From JBCBKL01 sp963922565 (GTDB lineage Bacteria > Pseudomonadota > Alphaproteobacteria > Rhodobacterales > Rhodobacteraceae): a DNA stretch of 64,000 bases. Positions 43,330 through 52,218 of the stretch are shown here, in pieces. The notes under the pieces were generated by a model. That model saw only the letters and a list, made by a program, of their open reading frames with translations, searched no databases and was not told where the DNA came from. Position 1 is the first letter of the stretch, and each line of letters begins with the position of its first letter. The position numbers were made by a program, and so were the translations under genes. The stretch spans positions 1-64,000 of the forward strand of contig CAWUIQ010000010.1 in the NCBI GenBank assembly GCA_963922565.1, read 5' to 3'.

Positions 43330-44280
43330 ATGAAGATTGATCCAAGCCACCTTCACATGCTTGCGGCCATCATAGACTCAGGTGGTCTGGGCGAAGGGGC
43401 TATAACGCTCAACAAATCCCAGCCAAGCGTTTCCCGGTCCGTCGCGATGCTTGAAAAACGCCTTGGATCGCGATTGTTCGAAAAAGGGAAAAGACCGCTT
43501 AGGCCCACCGAACTCTGCCAGGTACTCGCCGAGCAGGGGCGCGTTATCGCTGCAGCCGGGGACGCGGCCCAGGCTGCCGTCGATCTCTATGCAAGAGGCA
43601 AGGCGGGTACGGCACGCATCGCCGGAACACCGATCTTTATGGATGGGGTAATCTCAGGGATGATCGCTTCGTTCCAGTCGACGTTTCCGGGCGTTACGAT
43701 TCATCAATCCTATGGCTACTTGTCCGAACTGTCAGAACAGCTTGGTATGGGGAGCATTGATCTTGCGATCTGCCCTGTCAGGGCAAACGCGGTTCCGCCC
43801 GACCTGAATTTCAAACCCATATTGCGCGGCAGGAATGTCATTGCCTGCGCGCCGTCCCATCCGCTGGCCCGCAAGTCAGCGTTCAAGCTTGAGGATATCG
43901 CCGCCTATCCGTGGATCGCGCCACCCGCCGGCAGCCCACTGTATTCCGATCTCAAGATGGCATTAGATAGCATCGGCATTCACGATTTTCGCGTCAGCTT
44001 CACGGGCGGATCACTCGCATCGATCATCAGTGTCATGGGTGGGTCAGATTCGTTGACGGTCCTGCCATACTCCGTCGTGTTCATGCAAAGGGCGGCAAGA
44101 ACGGTCACAGCTTTGCCGGTGAAGCTGGAGCACCCGGAGCGCGAGCTTGGGATTTTGTGGCACGTTGACCGACCGGTCCGACCGGCGGTCAAGCGCTTTC
44201 ACAAGTTCCTGGAGGCTGAGTTTACAGGCTTGGCGCACAGGATCGATGAAAGAGGCCGGGAAGAGGTTTGGCGCCGCTAG
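43330..44280 (+). CDS. LysR-family regulator of the aromatic catabolic operon
   Basis: 316 aa. The N-terminal winged HTH (residues 1-65: HLHMLAAIIDSGGLGEGAIT, QPSVSRSVAMLEKRLGSRLF) is followed by an effector-binding domain. Divergent from the nine-gene operon that begins with maleylacetate reductase, the classical arrangement for a LysR activator of aromatic degradation. The effector is probably a pathway intermediate. Confidence 0.9.
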   Translation: MKIDPSHLHMLAAIIDSGGLGEGAITLNKSQPSVSRSVAMLEKRLGSRLFEKGKRPLRPTELCQVLAEQGRVIAAAGDAAQAAVDLYARGKAGTARIAGTPIFMDGVISGMIASFQSTFPGVTIHQSYGYLSELSEQLGMGSIDLAICPVRANAVPPDLNFKPILRGRNVIACAPSHPLARKSAFKLEDIAAYPWIAPPAGSPLYSDLKMALDSIGIHDFRVSFTGGSLASIISVMGGSDSLTVLPYSVVFMQRAARTVTALPVKLEHPERELGILWHVDRPVRPAVKRFHKFLEAEFTGLAHRIDERGREEVWRR

Positions 44281-44621
44281 TTTGCACGCATCTAAGGACA
44301 TTGCGGACGTACCGCAAACAAACCACTAATAGGAAATGAAGTGTCGAGCTGCAGTTTCCGGGCCGCTCAAGTGCGCTTTCTTTGCTAGGATTTCCGGGAC
44401 GGGGGACGCATGTTGAGCGCCTCGTGCACGCAGGTATCACCACAACTCTCCAGCCTGTGATCGATGACCATCTGGGCCCGCTGTTCTTCGCCAGAAATCA
44501 GCCGAAGCCTGCGCTTCTACGTCTGTCACGATAAAGCTCGCAGTTCTTCATCCGGCTCAAAGTCGCCTTCCTTCCCGAGGATGGAAAGCAGTGCGTCCAA
44601 CCCGCCCGCTCCCTTCCAGCA
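44281..44621. other. Intergenic region after the catabolic island, no supported gene
   Basis: 341 bases between the LysR gene and gshA. No ORF with a credible start and Shine-Dalgarno is visible, and no clear terminator. A short minus-strand reading frame about 44395-44515 shows protein-like composition but lacks a start. It may be a decayed gene or the scar of the island boundary. Confidence 0.5.
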
Positions 44622-45992
44622 TCAATACGAATAGTCCGCATAGATCCGGCTGAGATCCCCGCCCCAATCGCCGTGATACCGCTCCAGCAACTCATCAGCC
44701 GGGGTTTTTCCGCTCTCCAGGCTGTCCTTCAGCGCGTTGAGGAAATGCGTCTCGTCCGGCACAAGGCCGCCGGCTCCGGGGCGGGCGCGTGCCTTCAACC
44801 CGGCCTCACTGATGGCAACGACCTCTCGGGCCACCTCCATCATGTCGACATCGCCCACCCGGGCCTGCAGCCCATCGACAGAGGCGGCGACCCGAAGCTC
44901 TTCGCGCGTTTCGGCATCCCAGCCCTTGACCAGATCCCACGCGGCGTCGAGCGCGGTCTGGTCGTAGGTCAGCCCGACCCAGAAGGCCGGCAGGGCGCAT
45001 AGCCGTCGCCACGGCCCGCCATCCGCCCCGCGCATCTCGATGAATTTCTTGATACGCGCCTCGGGAAAGATCGTCGTCAGGTGATCCGCCCAGTCGCTCA
45101 GCATCGGGGTTTCCCCCGGCAGCGCGGGCAATTCCCCTTTCATGAAGTCGCGAAACGACTGGCCAAGCGCGTCGATATATTTGCCGTCGCGATAGACAAA
45201 ATACATCGGCACATCGAGCGCGTATTCCGCCCACGCCTCGAATCCGAAACCGTCGTCGAAAACGAAGGGCACCATCCCCGTCCGGTCCGCATCGAGATCG
45301 CGCCAGACCCGGCTGCGCCAGGATTTGTGACCATTGGGCTTCCCCTCGAAAAACGGGGAATTGGCAAAGAGCGCGACCGCAACCGGCTGCAGGGCAATTG
45401 CCACCCGCAGCTTCTGCACCATGTCGGCCTCTGATCCGAAATCGAGGTTCACCTGCACCGTGCACGTCCGCCGCATCATGGTCGTGCCCATCGTGCCGAC
45501 CTTCTGCATATAGGTGTCCATCAGCTTGTAACGGCCCTTGGGCATCAGGGGCATCTCGTCATGGGTCCAGATCGGGGCCGCCCCCAGGCCGATGAAACCG
45601 ACGCCGATCTCGTCCGCGATATCCTTCACCTCACGCAGGTGTTCGTTCACCTCGTCACAGGTTTCGTGGATCGTTTCGAGCGGTGCGCCGGACAGCTCCA
45701 AAGCGCCGCCGGGTTCGAGACTGATATTGGCCCCGTCCTTTTCCAGCCCGATCAGCTTGCCGCCCTCACGCAGCTCGCCCCAGCCGTGACGGTCGCGCAA
45801 ACCCTCCAGCACCGCCTCGATGGATCGATCGCCGGCATAAGGCAGCGGCTTGAGGTTATCTTTGCAGTAACCGAACTTCTCGTGCTCGGTTCCGATCCGC
45901 CAGTCTTCCTTGGGTTTGCATCCGCTGGCGAGGTATTCGGCCAGTTGTTCGTGCCGCTCGATCGGTCCGCCACCGGACTGAGGGATGGACAT
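44622..45992 (-). CDS. gshA: Glutamate-cysteine ligase (plant/alphaproteobacterial type)
   Basis: 456 aa. First enzyme of glutathione synthesis, joining glutamate and cysteine with ATP. The N-terminal IGTEHEKFGY (about residues 37-46), EPGGALELSGAP and MRRTCTVQVNLDFGSEADM are signatures of the plant-type GCL family, which is standard in alphaproteobacteria. WRSRVWRDLDADRTGMVPFVF is the substrate-binding segment. Full length and intact; no operon partner downstream. Confidence 0.93.
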   Translation of the reverse strand: MSIPQSGGGPIERHEQLAEYLASGCKPKEDWRIGTEHEKFGYCKDNLKPLPYAGDRSIEAVLEGLRDRHGWGELREGGKLIGLEKDGANISLEPGGALELSGAPLETIHETCDEVNEHLREVKDIADEIGVGFIGLGAAPIWTHDEMPLMPKGRYKLMDTYMQKVGTMGTTMMRRTCTVQVNLDFGSEADMVQKLRVAIALQPVAVALFANSPFFEGKPNGHKSWRSRVWRDLDADRTGMVPFVFDDGFGFEAWAEYALDVPMYFVYRDGKYIDALGQSFRDFMKGELPALPGETPMLSDWADHLTTIFPEARIKKFIEMRGADGGPWRRLCALPAFWVGLTYDQTALDAAWDLVKGWDAETREELRVAASVDGLQARVGDVDMMEVAREVVAISEAGLKARARPGAGGLVPDETHFLNALKDSLESGKTPADELLERYHGDWGGDLSRIYADYSY

Positions 45993-46049
45993 GATGGCGC
46001 TCCGTCTTGCTGCTCCGGCTGCCAGTCCTGACCCTAACGCGGCAGGCTG

Positions 46050-46574
46050 TCAATGCAGCCGGGCTTCGGGCGGTCGTGTGGCCGTCCGTTCCCAGATCAC
46101 GACCGCTTGATCCGGATTGTGCTCAAGCTCTGTCAGCATCCGTCCCGTTCGCAGGCCGGGCAGCGTGGCAAAGGCGTCGAATAGATCATCCGCTCCGACC
46201 GCGTTGACGGGGATCATCAGGGGCGGGTTGCCCGGCTGATGCAGATGCCAATGTGCAGGATGCTGGGTACCGTCGAGAATCAGACGATCGAGATCGGCCA
46301 GCGCGACCGAACCGCCGGAGAGCGGCCCGAAATAGATCACCCTGCCCTCGTCGACCTGCACCGCTCCCGCCCCGTCTTGCGCGCCGCGAAAGCGGCCTCG
46401 TTGAACGCCAACCCAGATCAAGGCAACAGCGCCGGCGATCATCGGAACGCTGATCCAGCTCAAAAGCTCACCACGGCTGAAGAGCCAAACCGACAGCGCG
46501 GCAAAGGCCACTCCGGCCAGAACTTCGTGCCAGCGCCGCACCGCTTCGATGGCTTCGGGGCGGAAGAAGGTCAT
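46050..46574 (-). CDS. Membrane hypothetical protein
   Basis: 174 aa. Two hydrophobic helices near residues 18-55 (VLAGVAFAALSVWLF and WISVPMIAGAVALIWVGV) are followed by a soluble PH-like region (VIYFGPLSGGSVALADLDRL, HWHLHQPG). ATG 46572-46574 with GGGAG upstream is chosen and overlaps the rsmE stop by 4 bases, so the two are probably co-transcribed. Function unknown. Confidence 0.75.
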   Translation of the reverse strand: MTFFRPEAIEAVRRWHEVLAGVAFAALSVWLFSRGELLSWISVPMIAGAVALIWVGVQRGRFRGAQDGAGAVQVDEGRVIYFGPLSGGSVALADLDRLILDGTQHPAHWHLHQPGNPPLMIPVNAVGADDLFDAFATLPGLRTGRMLTELEHNPDQAVVIWERTATRPPEARLH

Positions 46575-47287
46575 CGCCAATCTCCCAAGGCCTGCTGCCA
46601 GATCGTAAGGGCTGCGACGGCCGCTGTATCGGCCCGAAGGATGCGAGGCCCGAGGGCAACGGAATGAGCAAAATCAAATGATTTCAGCCGGTTGCGCTCA
46701 GCCTCGGAAAACCCGCCTTCGGGTCCGATCAGGATGGCCCACGGCCCGGGCAAATCGGGCAACGCACCCGACGCACCGGCCTCCCCCTCATCGCAGAACA
46801 TCAGGTGCCGATCGGCCATATCCGCCAACACACGGTCAAGCCGCGCCATCTCGGCCACCTCGGGCACATAGGTCGCGCCGCATTGCTCGGCCGCCTCGAC
46901 GGCGTGAGCTTGCAGGCGATCCCGCTGGATACGGCCTGAATTCGTAAAAGCTGTTTGAACGGGCACGATGCGCCGCACCCCCATTTCGACGGCCTTTTCG
47001 ACGATGAAGTCGGTCCGGGCCTTTTTGATCGGCGCGAACAGCAGCCACAAATCCGGCGGCATCACCAGCGGCCCGGTCTGATCCAGCACTGCCAGCGTGC
47101 CGCCCCTTTTGCCCGCCTCGGCCACCTTGGCACGCCACTCTCCATCTGCGCCATTGAACAGCAAGAGCACATCGCCCACACCCAACCGCATCACGCCAAA
47201 GAGGTAGTGCGCCTGCTCCCGCGTCAGATGGACGGATTGCCCCTGCCCCAAAGGCTGCTCTACATAAAGGCGGATCTTCGCAGTCAT
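46571..47287 (-). CDS. rsmE: 16S rRNA (uracil(1498)-N3)-methyltransferase
   Basis: 238 aa SPOUT-class methyltransferase acting on 16S rRNA U1498. The N-terminal PUA-like domain (RLYVEQPL, HYLFGVMRLGVGD) precedes the knotted SAM domain with AILIGPEGGFSEAERN and LGPRILRADTAAVAAL. ATG 47285-47287 (MTAKIRLYVEQ) gives the family start. Divergent from ubiA, 11 bases away. Confidence 0.93.
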   Translation of the reverse strand: MTAKIRLYVEQPLGQGQSVHLTREQAHYLFGVMRLGVGDVLLLFNGADGEWRAKVAEAGKRGGTLAVLDQTGPLVMPPDLWLLFAPIKKARTDFIVEKAVEMGVRRIVPVQTAFTNSGRIQRDRLQAHAVEAAEQCGATYVPEVAEMARLDRVLADMADRHLMFCDEGEAGASGALPDLPGPWAILIGPEGGFSEAERNRLKSFDFAHSVALGPRILRADTAAVAALTIWQQALGDWR

Positions 47288-47298
47288 GGCGGATACAT

Positions 47299-48261
47299 AT
47301 GCCCTCCGACACGCCCACACCAGACGGACAAGTCGCTGACGCGGTCAGCGGCAATTGGGTCGATACATACGCCCCCGAAGCGACGCGGCCCTACCTGCGG
47401 CTATCGCGGGCCGATCGGCCCATCGGGACTTGGCTGCTGCTGCTGCCCTGCTGGTGGGGCCTGTTGCTCGCAATGCTGCACGATCAGGCACCACGGTGGG
47501 AGGACGCATGGATTGCCGCGGGATGCGCTGCGGGTGCGTGGCTGATGCGCGGCGCGGGCTGCACGTGGAACGACATCACCGACCGCGACATTGACGACAA
47601 GGTCGAACGGACCCGGTCGCGGCCCATCCCATCAGGGCAGGCGACGGTAACACAAGCGCTGATCTGGATGTGCGTTCAGGCCCTACTTGCTTTTGGGATC
47701 CTGCTGACCTTCAACGTCAACGCCATCCTGCTTGGCATCCTGGCGCTGGTGCCCGTTGCCATCTATCCCTTTGCCAAGAGGTTCACGTGGTGGCCGCAGG
47801 TGTTTCTGGGGCTCGCCTTTAACTGGGGGGCGCTGCTGGCCTGGACGGCACATACCGGCACGCTCGCCTGGCCCGCTGTGGCGCTTTACCTCGCTGGGAT
47901 CACCTGGACGCTTTTTTACGACACGATCTACGCCCATCAGGACACCGAGGATGACGCGCTGATCGGGGTAAAATCGACCGCGCGGCTTTTCGGGGCCGAC
48001 ACGCCGCGCTGGTTGCGCTGGTTTCTCGCGGCGACCGTGACGCTGATGGGGTTCGGGGTGATCATGGCGCTCTTGCCGCAGGTGTCGGTGCTGGCGCTGG
48101 TCATTGCGCTGGCCGCCCCGTGGGCCATGGGCTGGCACATGGCGTGGCAGCTGCGCAGTCTCGATCTGGACGATGGCCCCACCCTGATCCGCCTTTTTCG
48201 GTCCAACCGCGACGCTGGGCTGATACCCGCCGCAATTTTCTGCGTGGCACTCTTCGCTTGA
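47299..48261 (+). CDS. ubiA: 4-hydroxybenzoate polyprenyltransferase
   Basis: 320 aa membrane prenyltransferase attaching the polyprenyl tail to 4-hydroxybenzoate in ubiquinone synthesis. The first Asp-rich motif is NDITDRDIDDKVERTRSRP (about residues 92-110), the second YAHQDTEDDALIGVKSTA (about residues 212-229). Seven or eight helices are visible. It uses the diphosphate from the synthase at 3256-4254. Its 3' end overlaps the candidate TTG start of the OmpA gene by 4 bases. Confidence 0.95.
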   Translation: MPSDTPTPDGQVADAVSGNWVDTYAPEATRPYLRLSRADRPIGTWLLLLPCWWGLLLAMLHDQAPRWEDAWIAAGCAAGAWLMRGAGCTWNDITDRDIDDKVERTRSRPIPSGQATVTQALIWMCVQALLAFGILLTFNVNAILLGILALVPVAIYPFAKRFTWWPQVFLGLAFNWGALLAWTAHTGTLAWPAVALYLAGITWTLFYDTIYAHQDTEDDALIGVKSTARLFGADTPRWLRWFLAATVTLMGFGVIMALLPQVSVLALVIALAAPWAMGWHMAWQLRSLDLDDGPTLIRLFRSNRDAGLIPAAIFCVALFA

Positions 48262-50267
48262 TTGAAAGCCGCCGCCGGGCGGCGTATCTGTCTCACCGCA
48301 CACCCGTTCATGATCAAAGGATCACACGCCTGTCCCGCCTTGCCAAAACCTCTCTGGTATTCGTTGCCGCCGCCGGCGTCGCCCTTTTTGCGGCCACCAA
48401 GGCCGTTCAGTTCATCCAGGATGTGTCTGAAATCAACGTACGAGACGCGCTCGACGACAATGAAATGCCATGGGCAGAGGTGCAGGCAGACGGCCTGCAG
48501 GTGATCCTTGAAGGCACGGCACCCTCGGAAGCAGCGCGAGTCGCCGCCATCAGCGCGGCGGGCACAGTGGTGGATGCCGCACGGATCATCGACGCGATGG
48601 ATGCCGAAGATGCCGCTGCCCTTGCCCCACCCCGCTTCTCGGCCGAGCTGTTGCGCAATGATGCCGGCCTTTCGATCATCGGGCTTGTGCCCACCTCGAC
48701 CGACCGCGATGACATCACACGGCAGATCGAGCGGATCGAGGGTTCGGATCGGGCCAAGGATCTCTTGGAAAGCGCGGATTATCCCGCCCCCGAAGGCTGG
48801 GAAGATGCGCTTGGCTTTGCGCTGACAGCCATCGACCGGCTACCGCGATCCAAAGTGTCGGTCGAAGCGGGGCGCATCTCGATCGAGGCCACCGTCGACA
48901 GCGCCGAGGCCAAGGCGAAGCTGGAACAGGAACTCAACCGTGCCGCCCCACCGGGCCTGCGCATGGCGCTGGCCATCTCGGCTCCGCGGCCCGTCATCAC
49001 GCCGTTCACGCTGCGTTTCGTCAAAGACGAGGTGGGCGCGCGGTTCGATGCCTGCTCGGCCGATAGCGGTGAAAGCCAGGCCCGCATCTTGGCTGCTGCG
49101 CATCAGGCCGGCCTCGAAGGGGAAGCGCGTTGCGCAATCGGTCTGGGCGTGCCAAGCACCCGCTGGGCTGAAGCGGTCGAGTTGGCGTTGAACGCCCTCA
49201 CCCGGCTCGAACAGGGCACCGTCACGTTCTCGGACGCGGACATCATGCTGGTCGGCGCCGAAGGCACGGATCAGGCAGCCTTCGACCGTGTCGTGGGTGA
49301 GCTGGAGAACGACCTGCCCGACGTGTTCGTTCTGCGGGCGATGTTGCCAAAAACCGCTGAACCCTCGCTTGGTCCGGCAGAATTCACCGCCACCCTCAGC
49401 CCGGAGGGTCAGGTCCAGTTGCGCGGTCGTCTCTCTGATGAGCATCTGCGCAGCATGGCCGACAGCTATGCGCGTGCAGCCTTCGGATCCGAGACGGTGC
49501 ATATGGCCGCCCGGGTGGTCGAAGATCTGCCCGCTGATTGGACCGTGCGGGTACTGACCGGGCTCGAAGCCCTGGCCAAGCTCAAGAACGGGGCGCTGAC
49601 CGTGACGCCCGAACGGGTCGAGATCCGGGGCAAGACCGGCCAGCGCGCCGCCAGCACCGAGATCGCGTCGCTCTTTGCCGACAAGCTGGGGGACAGCAGC
49701 GTCTTCGACATTGCTATCGAATATCAGGAAGAGCTTGATCCGATCGCAGCCCTGCCCACGGCGGATGAGTGCGAGGCCGAAATCCAGTCGATCCTTGCAG
49801 TGTCAAAAATCTCGTTCGAACCCGGCAGCGCGACCATCGACGCCAGCGCATTGGGAACGCTCGATGACATCGCCGAGATCCTCAAGCAATGCGGCAGCCT
49901 TCGGCTCGAGATCCAGGGCCATACCGACAGCCAGGGCCGCGAGATCATGAACCTCGACCTAAGCCAGGCCCGCGCGCAATCGGTTCTGAACGAATTGAGG
50001 GTGCGGCGCGTGCTCACATCCAGCTTCACTGCCAAGGGCTATGGCGAAACCGTTCCGATCGCCGACAACAAGACCGAAGAGGGCCGCGAGGCCAACAGAC
50101 GCATCGAATTCCACCTCATCCGGCCAGAACCCAGCGTCATCGATACAGAAACAACGCTGGAATCTGTCGCCACTTCCGGTGATATAGGCGCCGGGGATGA
50201 CGTCGCGGGGGCCTCGGATACCGGGGATGCGGCAGTGGAAGAGGATGTAAGCGGTGAGCAGAACTGA
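48258..50267 (+). CDS. BON/OmpA-domain envelope protein
   Basis: About 669 aa if the TTG at 48258 is used. One N-terminal membrane helix (SLVFVAAAGVALFAATKAV) is followed by several BON-like repeats (e.g. AEVQADGLQVILEGTAPSEA) and a C-terminal OmpA peptidoglycan-binding domain (ISFEPGSATIDASALGTLDD, LEIQGHTDSQG, NRRIEFHL). It probably spans the periplasm, anchored in the inner membrane. The start is unclear: no in-frame ATG or GTG lies between the ubiA stop region and the helix. The downstream coiled-coil gene overlaps by 14 bases. Confidence 0.8.
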   Translation: MIESRRRAAYLSHRTPVHDQRITRLSRLAKTSLVFVAAAGVALFAATKAVQFIQDVSEINVRDALDDNEMPWAEVQADGLQVILEGTAPSEAARVAAISAAGTVVDAARIIDAMDAEDAAALAPPRFSAELLRNDAGLSIIGLVPTSTDRDDITRQIERIEGSDRAKDLLESADYPAPEGWEDALGFALTAIDRLPRSKVSVEAGRISIEATVDSAEAKAKLEQELNRAAPPGLRMALAISAPRPVITPFTLRFVKDEVGARFDACSADSGESQARILAAAHQAGLEGEARCAIGLGVPSTRWAEAVELALNALTRLEQGTVTFSDADIMLVGAEGTDQAAFDRVVGELENDLPDVFVLRAMLPKTAEPSLGPAEFTATLSPEGQVQLRGRLSDEHLRSMADSYARAAFGSETVHMAARVVEDLPADWTVRVLTGLEALAKLKNGALTVTPERVEIRGKTGQRAASTEIASLFADKLGDSSVFDIAIEYQEELDPIAALPTADECEAEIQSILAVSKISFEPGSATIDASALGTLDDIAEILKQCGSLRLEIQGHTDSQGREIMNLDLSQARAQSVLNELRVRRVLTSSFTAKGYGETVPIADNKTEEGREANRRIEFHLIRPEPSVIDTETTLESVATSGDIGAGDDVAGASDTGDAAVEEDVSGEQN

Positions 50268-50580
50268 ATTCATCATCGCGACCGCCATCGTCCTGTTTGT
50301 TGCGTTTTGCCTGGGCTGGTTCGCCAACTGGCTGGTCGGACGCTTCACACGGGTGGCAGCGGGCGATGTGGCCGAACTGGAACGGATGAGCCAGGAGTTG
50401 CACGAAGCGGAAGAGACGCGCGATCAGGCGATCACGTATCTGCAGCAGCGCGAAGCCGAACTGACGAACCAGCTTAGCCAGACCGAGGCCGAATTGCGGG
50501 CCGCCATGGACGGCCTGCGCGACGCAAGACACGAGGCCGAAGAACTGCGGGCCTATGTCGAACGGATGAAGGCGCAGTAG
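50254..50580 (+). CDS. Membrane-anchored coiled-coil protein
   Basis: 108 aa starting at GTG. One N-terminal helix (FIIATAIVLFVAFCLGWFANWLVG) is followed by a long Glu/Arg/Ala/Leu-rich coiled coil with LQQREAELTNQLSQTEAELR. It starts 14 bases inside the OmpA gene, so the two are co-translated and likely act together in the envelope. Confidence 0.8.
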   Translation: MSRTEFIIATAIVLFVAFCLGWFANWLVGRFTRVAAGDVAELERMSQELHEAEETRDQAITYLQQREAELTNQLSQTEAELRAAMDGLRDARHEAEELRAYVERMKAQ

Positions 50581-50669
50581 GCTGCGCGGATTGCATCCGC
50601 GCCGCGTTGACCCGTCAAAACCAGCATATTCGTATTTGACGTCAGGATGCCGGCCCCTACCTCCGCCGC

Positions 50670-51230
50670 ATGGGCGTTGATTTGCCACCACTCGCACTGT
50701 CCGTTCGCCAGCCCTGGGCTTGGGCAATTATCGAAGGCGGAAAGGACATCGAAAACCGCAGCTTGCCGTCAATTCGCGCCGGCAAGATTGACTGCCGGAC
50801 CATTTGTATTCACGCCGCCACGGGGATGAGGCGCTCGGAGTACGAATGGGCGGTGGTCAAGATGCAAAAGACGGAAACCAAGGTGCCGCGGCCGGACGAC
50901 CTGCCGCGGCGGGCGATCATCGGGGTCGTGGATGTTGTCGATATCGTGAATCAAAGCGACAGCCCGTGGTTCGGTCATTCCATGGGCCTCGTTCTGGCAA
51001 ATCCGCGTGCCATCGATCCGATCCCATGCCAGGGTGCGCTTGGTTACTTCAAATGGTCCGAAGACGGGGCACTGGCCGACACGTTGCCCTGGATGCGCAA
51101 ATGGGACCGCACGAGCAATCCGAAGACGCCAGGCCTTTTCCCAGACATGGCGCCCAGTTTCAGAAGCCAGCCGTCGCCGCCATTCCTTCGGACCACGGAT
51201 GGCCAGACGAGATCGGGGACTGCCCGCTGA
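50670..51230 (+). CDS. ASCH-domain protein
   Basis: 186 aa. LPPLALSVRQPWAWAIIEGG and KDIENRS near the N terminus, then RRAIIGVVDVVDIV, mark an ASCH (PUA-like) domain, predicted to bind RNA or modified nucleotides. The last 40 residues are Pro/Ser/Thr-rich and unlike the domain, perhaps a disordered tail. Convergent with the zinc-ribbon gene 15 bases away. Confidence 0.8.
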   Translation: MGVDLPPLALSVRQPWAWAIIEGGKDIENRSLPSIRAGKIDCRTICIHAATGMRRSEYEWAVVKMQKTETKVPRPDDLPRRAIIGVVDVVDIVNQSDSPWFGHSMGLVLANPRAIDPIPCQGALGYFKWSEDGALADTLPWMRKWDRTSNPKTPGLFPDMAPSFRSQPSPPFLRTTDGQTRSGTAR

Positions 51231-51245
51231 CCGCCCCAAGACTGG

Positions 51246-51491
51246 TCAGAAATCGAAGATATCGTCGAGGAAACCCCCAAACTTGTTCCTCTTCCGCCGA
51301 CGCCCGCTGGAGTGGCCATAGTCGCCATCGTCATGATCCTCGTCGCGGGCGGCAAAGCTGCCAGACCGGTCGATGATCTTGTCGAGCTCGCCCCTGTCCA
51401 GCCAGACCCCTCTACACTGCGGGCAATAGTCGATCTCGACGCCGGAGCGTTCACTGACAACAAGGGTCTCGCCATCAACGGGACATTTCAT
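51246..51491 (-). CDS. TFIIB-type zinc-ribbon protein
   Basis: 81 aa. The zinc-ribbon MKCPVDGETLVV ... CPQCRGVWLDRGELDKII has CPxD-x(n)-CPxC, the zf-TFIIB (PF13453) layout. The C-terminal half is acidic then Arg/Lys-rich (GRRRKRNKFGGFLDDIF). Function unknown; relatives are small proteins of uncharacterised role. Confidence 0.85.
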   Translation of the reverse strand: MKCPVDGETLVVSERSGVEIDYCPQCRGVWLDRGELDKIIDRSGSFAARDEDHDDGDYGHSSGRRRKRNKFGGFLDDIFDF

Positions 51492-51552
51492 AAGCCATCT
51501 CCATTCTGATCCCGCAAGATATGGGGATCAGGTGCGGAGTTTTCAGCCCGGA

Positions 51553-52149
51553 TCAGCCGTGTTTTCCCACGCTCCAGCCGGTCTTGTCGGCAAGACGCTG
51601 CTCACCCTTTTCGATCGGCATGTCCTCGAGCGCTGTACCCATCGAGTCGTTCCAGCGGTTCAGGTACCCGAAAAGCGCCACGACGGCCGTGATCTCGACA
51701 ATGGCATCCTCTGACCAGTGCGCCCGCAACCGCTCCCACACCGCCTCGGTCGTCTGGTTCGGAACGGCAGCCGCCGCATGGGCAAAGGCGAGCGCTGCCT
51801 TTTCCGCATCGGTGAAATGGGGGCTATCCTCGAAGTCATAGACCGAGTTCAGCCGGTCCTCGGATGCGCCAAAGCGTTCAGAGGCGAGGATCATATGCGC
51901 CTGGCAATACATACAACCCGATGAAAAGCTGGCGACATAGCCGACAAGCCGTTTGAATTCGGGTGTGACAGCCCCGTAATCCTTCATCACCGCACGGTTA
52001 AGCTCGGTATAGGCATGGGCGATCTCGGGTCGCCGCGCCATCGTGCGGATCGAATTGGGGATCACGCCAAGCGTGCCGATGAAAAAGCTCAGATTGTCGC
52101 GCAGGTCCGGGTCCAGATCGTCTTCCGGGATCGACGGGATCAGGGGCAT
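51553..52149 (-). CDS. Carboxymuconolactone decarboxylase-family (AhpD-like) protein
   Basis: 198 aa all-helical protein of the CMD/AhpD superfamily. The redox motif CMYCQAHM (about residues 79-86) with CxxC and the following His is intact, suggesting peroxidase-related disulfide chemistry rather than decarboxylation. The N-terminal IPEDDLDPDLRDNLSFF and RRPEIAHAYTELNRAVM match the uncharacterised peroxidase-related branch. No link with the catabolic island is implied: it lies 7 kb away. Confidence 0.88.
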   Translation of the reverse strand: MPLIPSIPEDDLDPDLRDNLSFFIGTLGVIPNSIRTMARRPEIAHAYTELNRAVMKDYGAVTPEFKRLVGYVASFSSGCMYCQAHMILASERFGASEDRLNSVYDFEDSPHFTDAEKAALAFAHAAAAVPNQTTEAVWERLRAHWSEDAIVEITAVVALFGYLNRWNDSMGTALEDMPIEKGEQRLADKTGWSVGKHG

Positions 52150-52218
52150 CGAGGACTCCTTTTTGGCCTGACCCTAAGGCACCAGATCACCGGGTTTCAA
52201 TGCCATCCCTGAGGTCAA

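Noticed and set aside
44395..44515. Minus-strand frame with protein-like composition (GEEQRAQMVIDHRLESCG), reminiscent of a restriction-subunit N terminus
   Set aside because: No start codon, short, and similarity too weak to call a gene relic.
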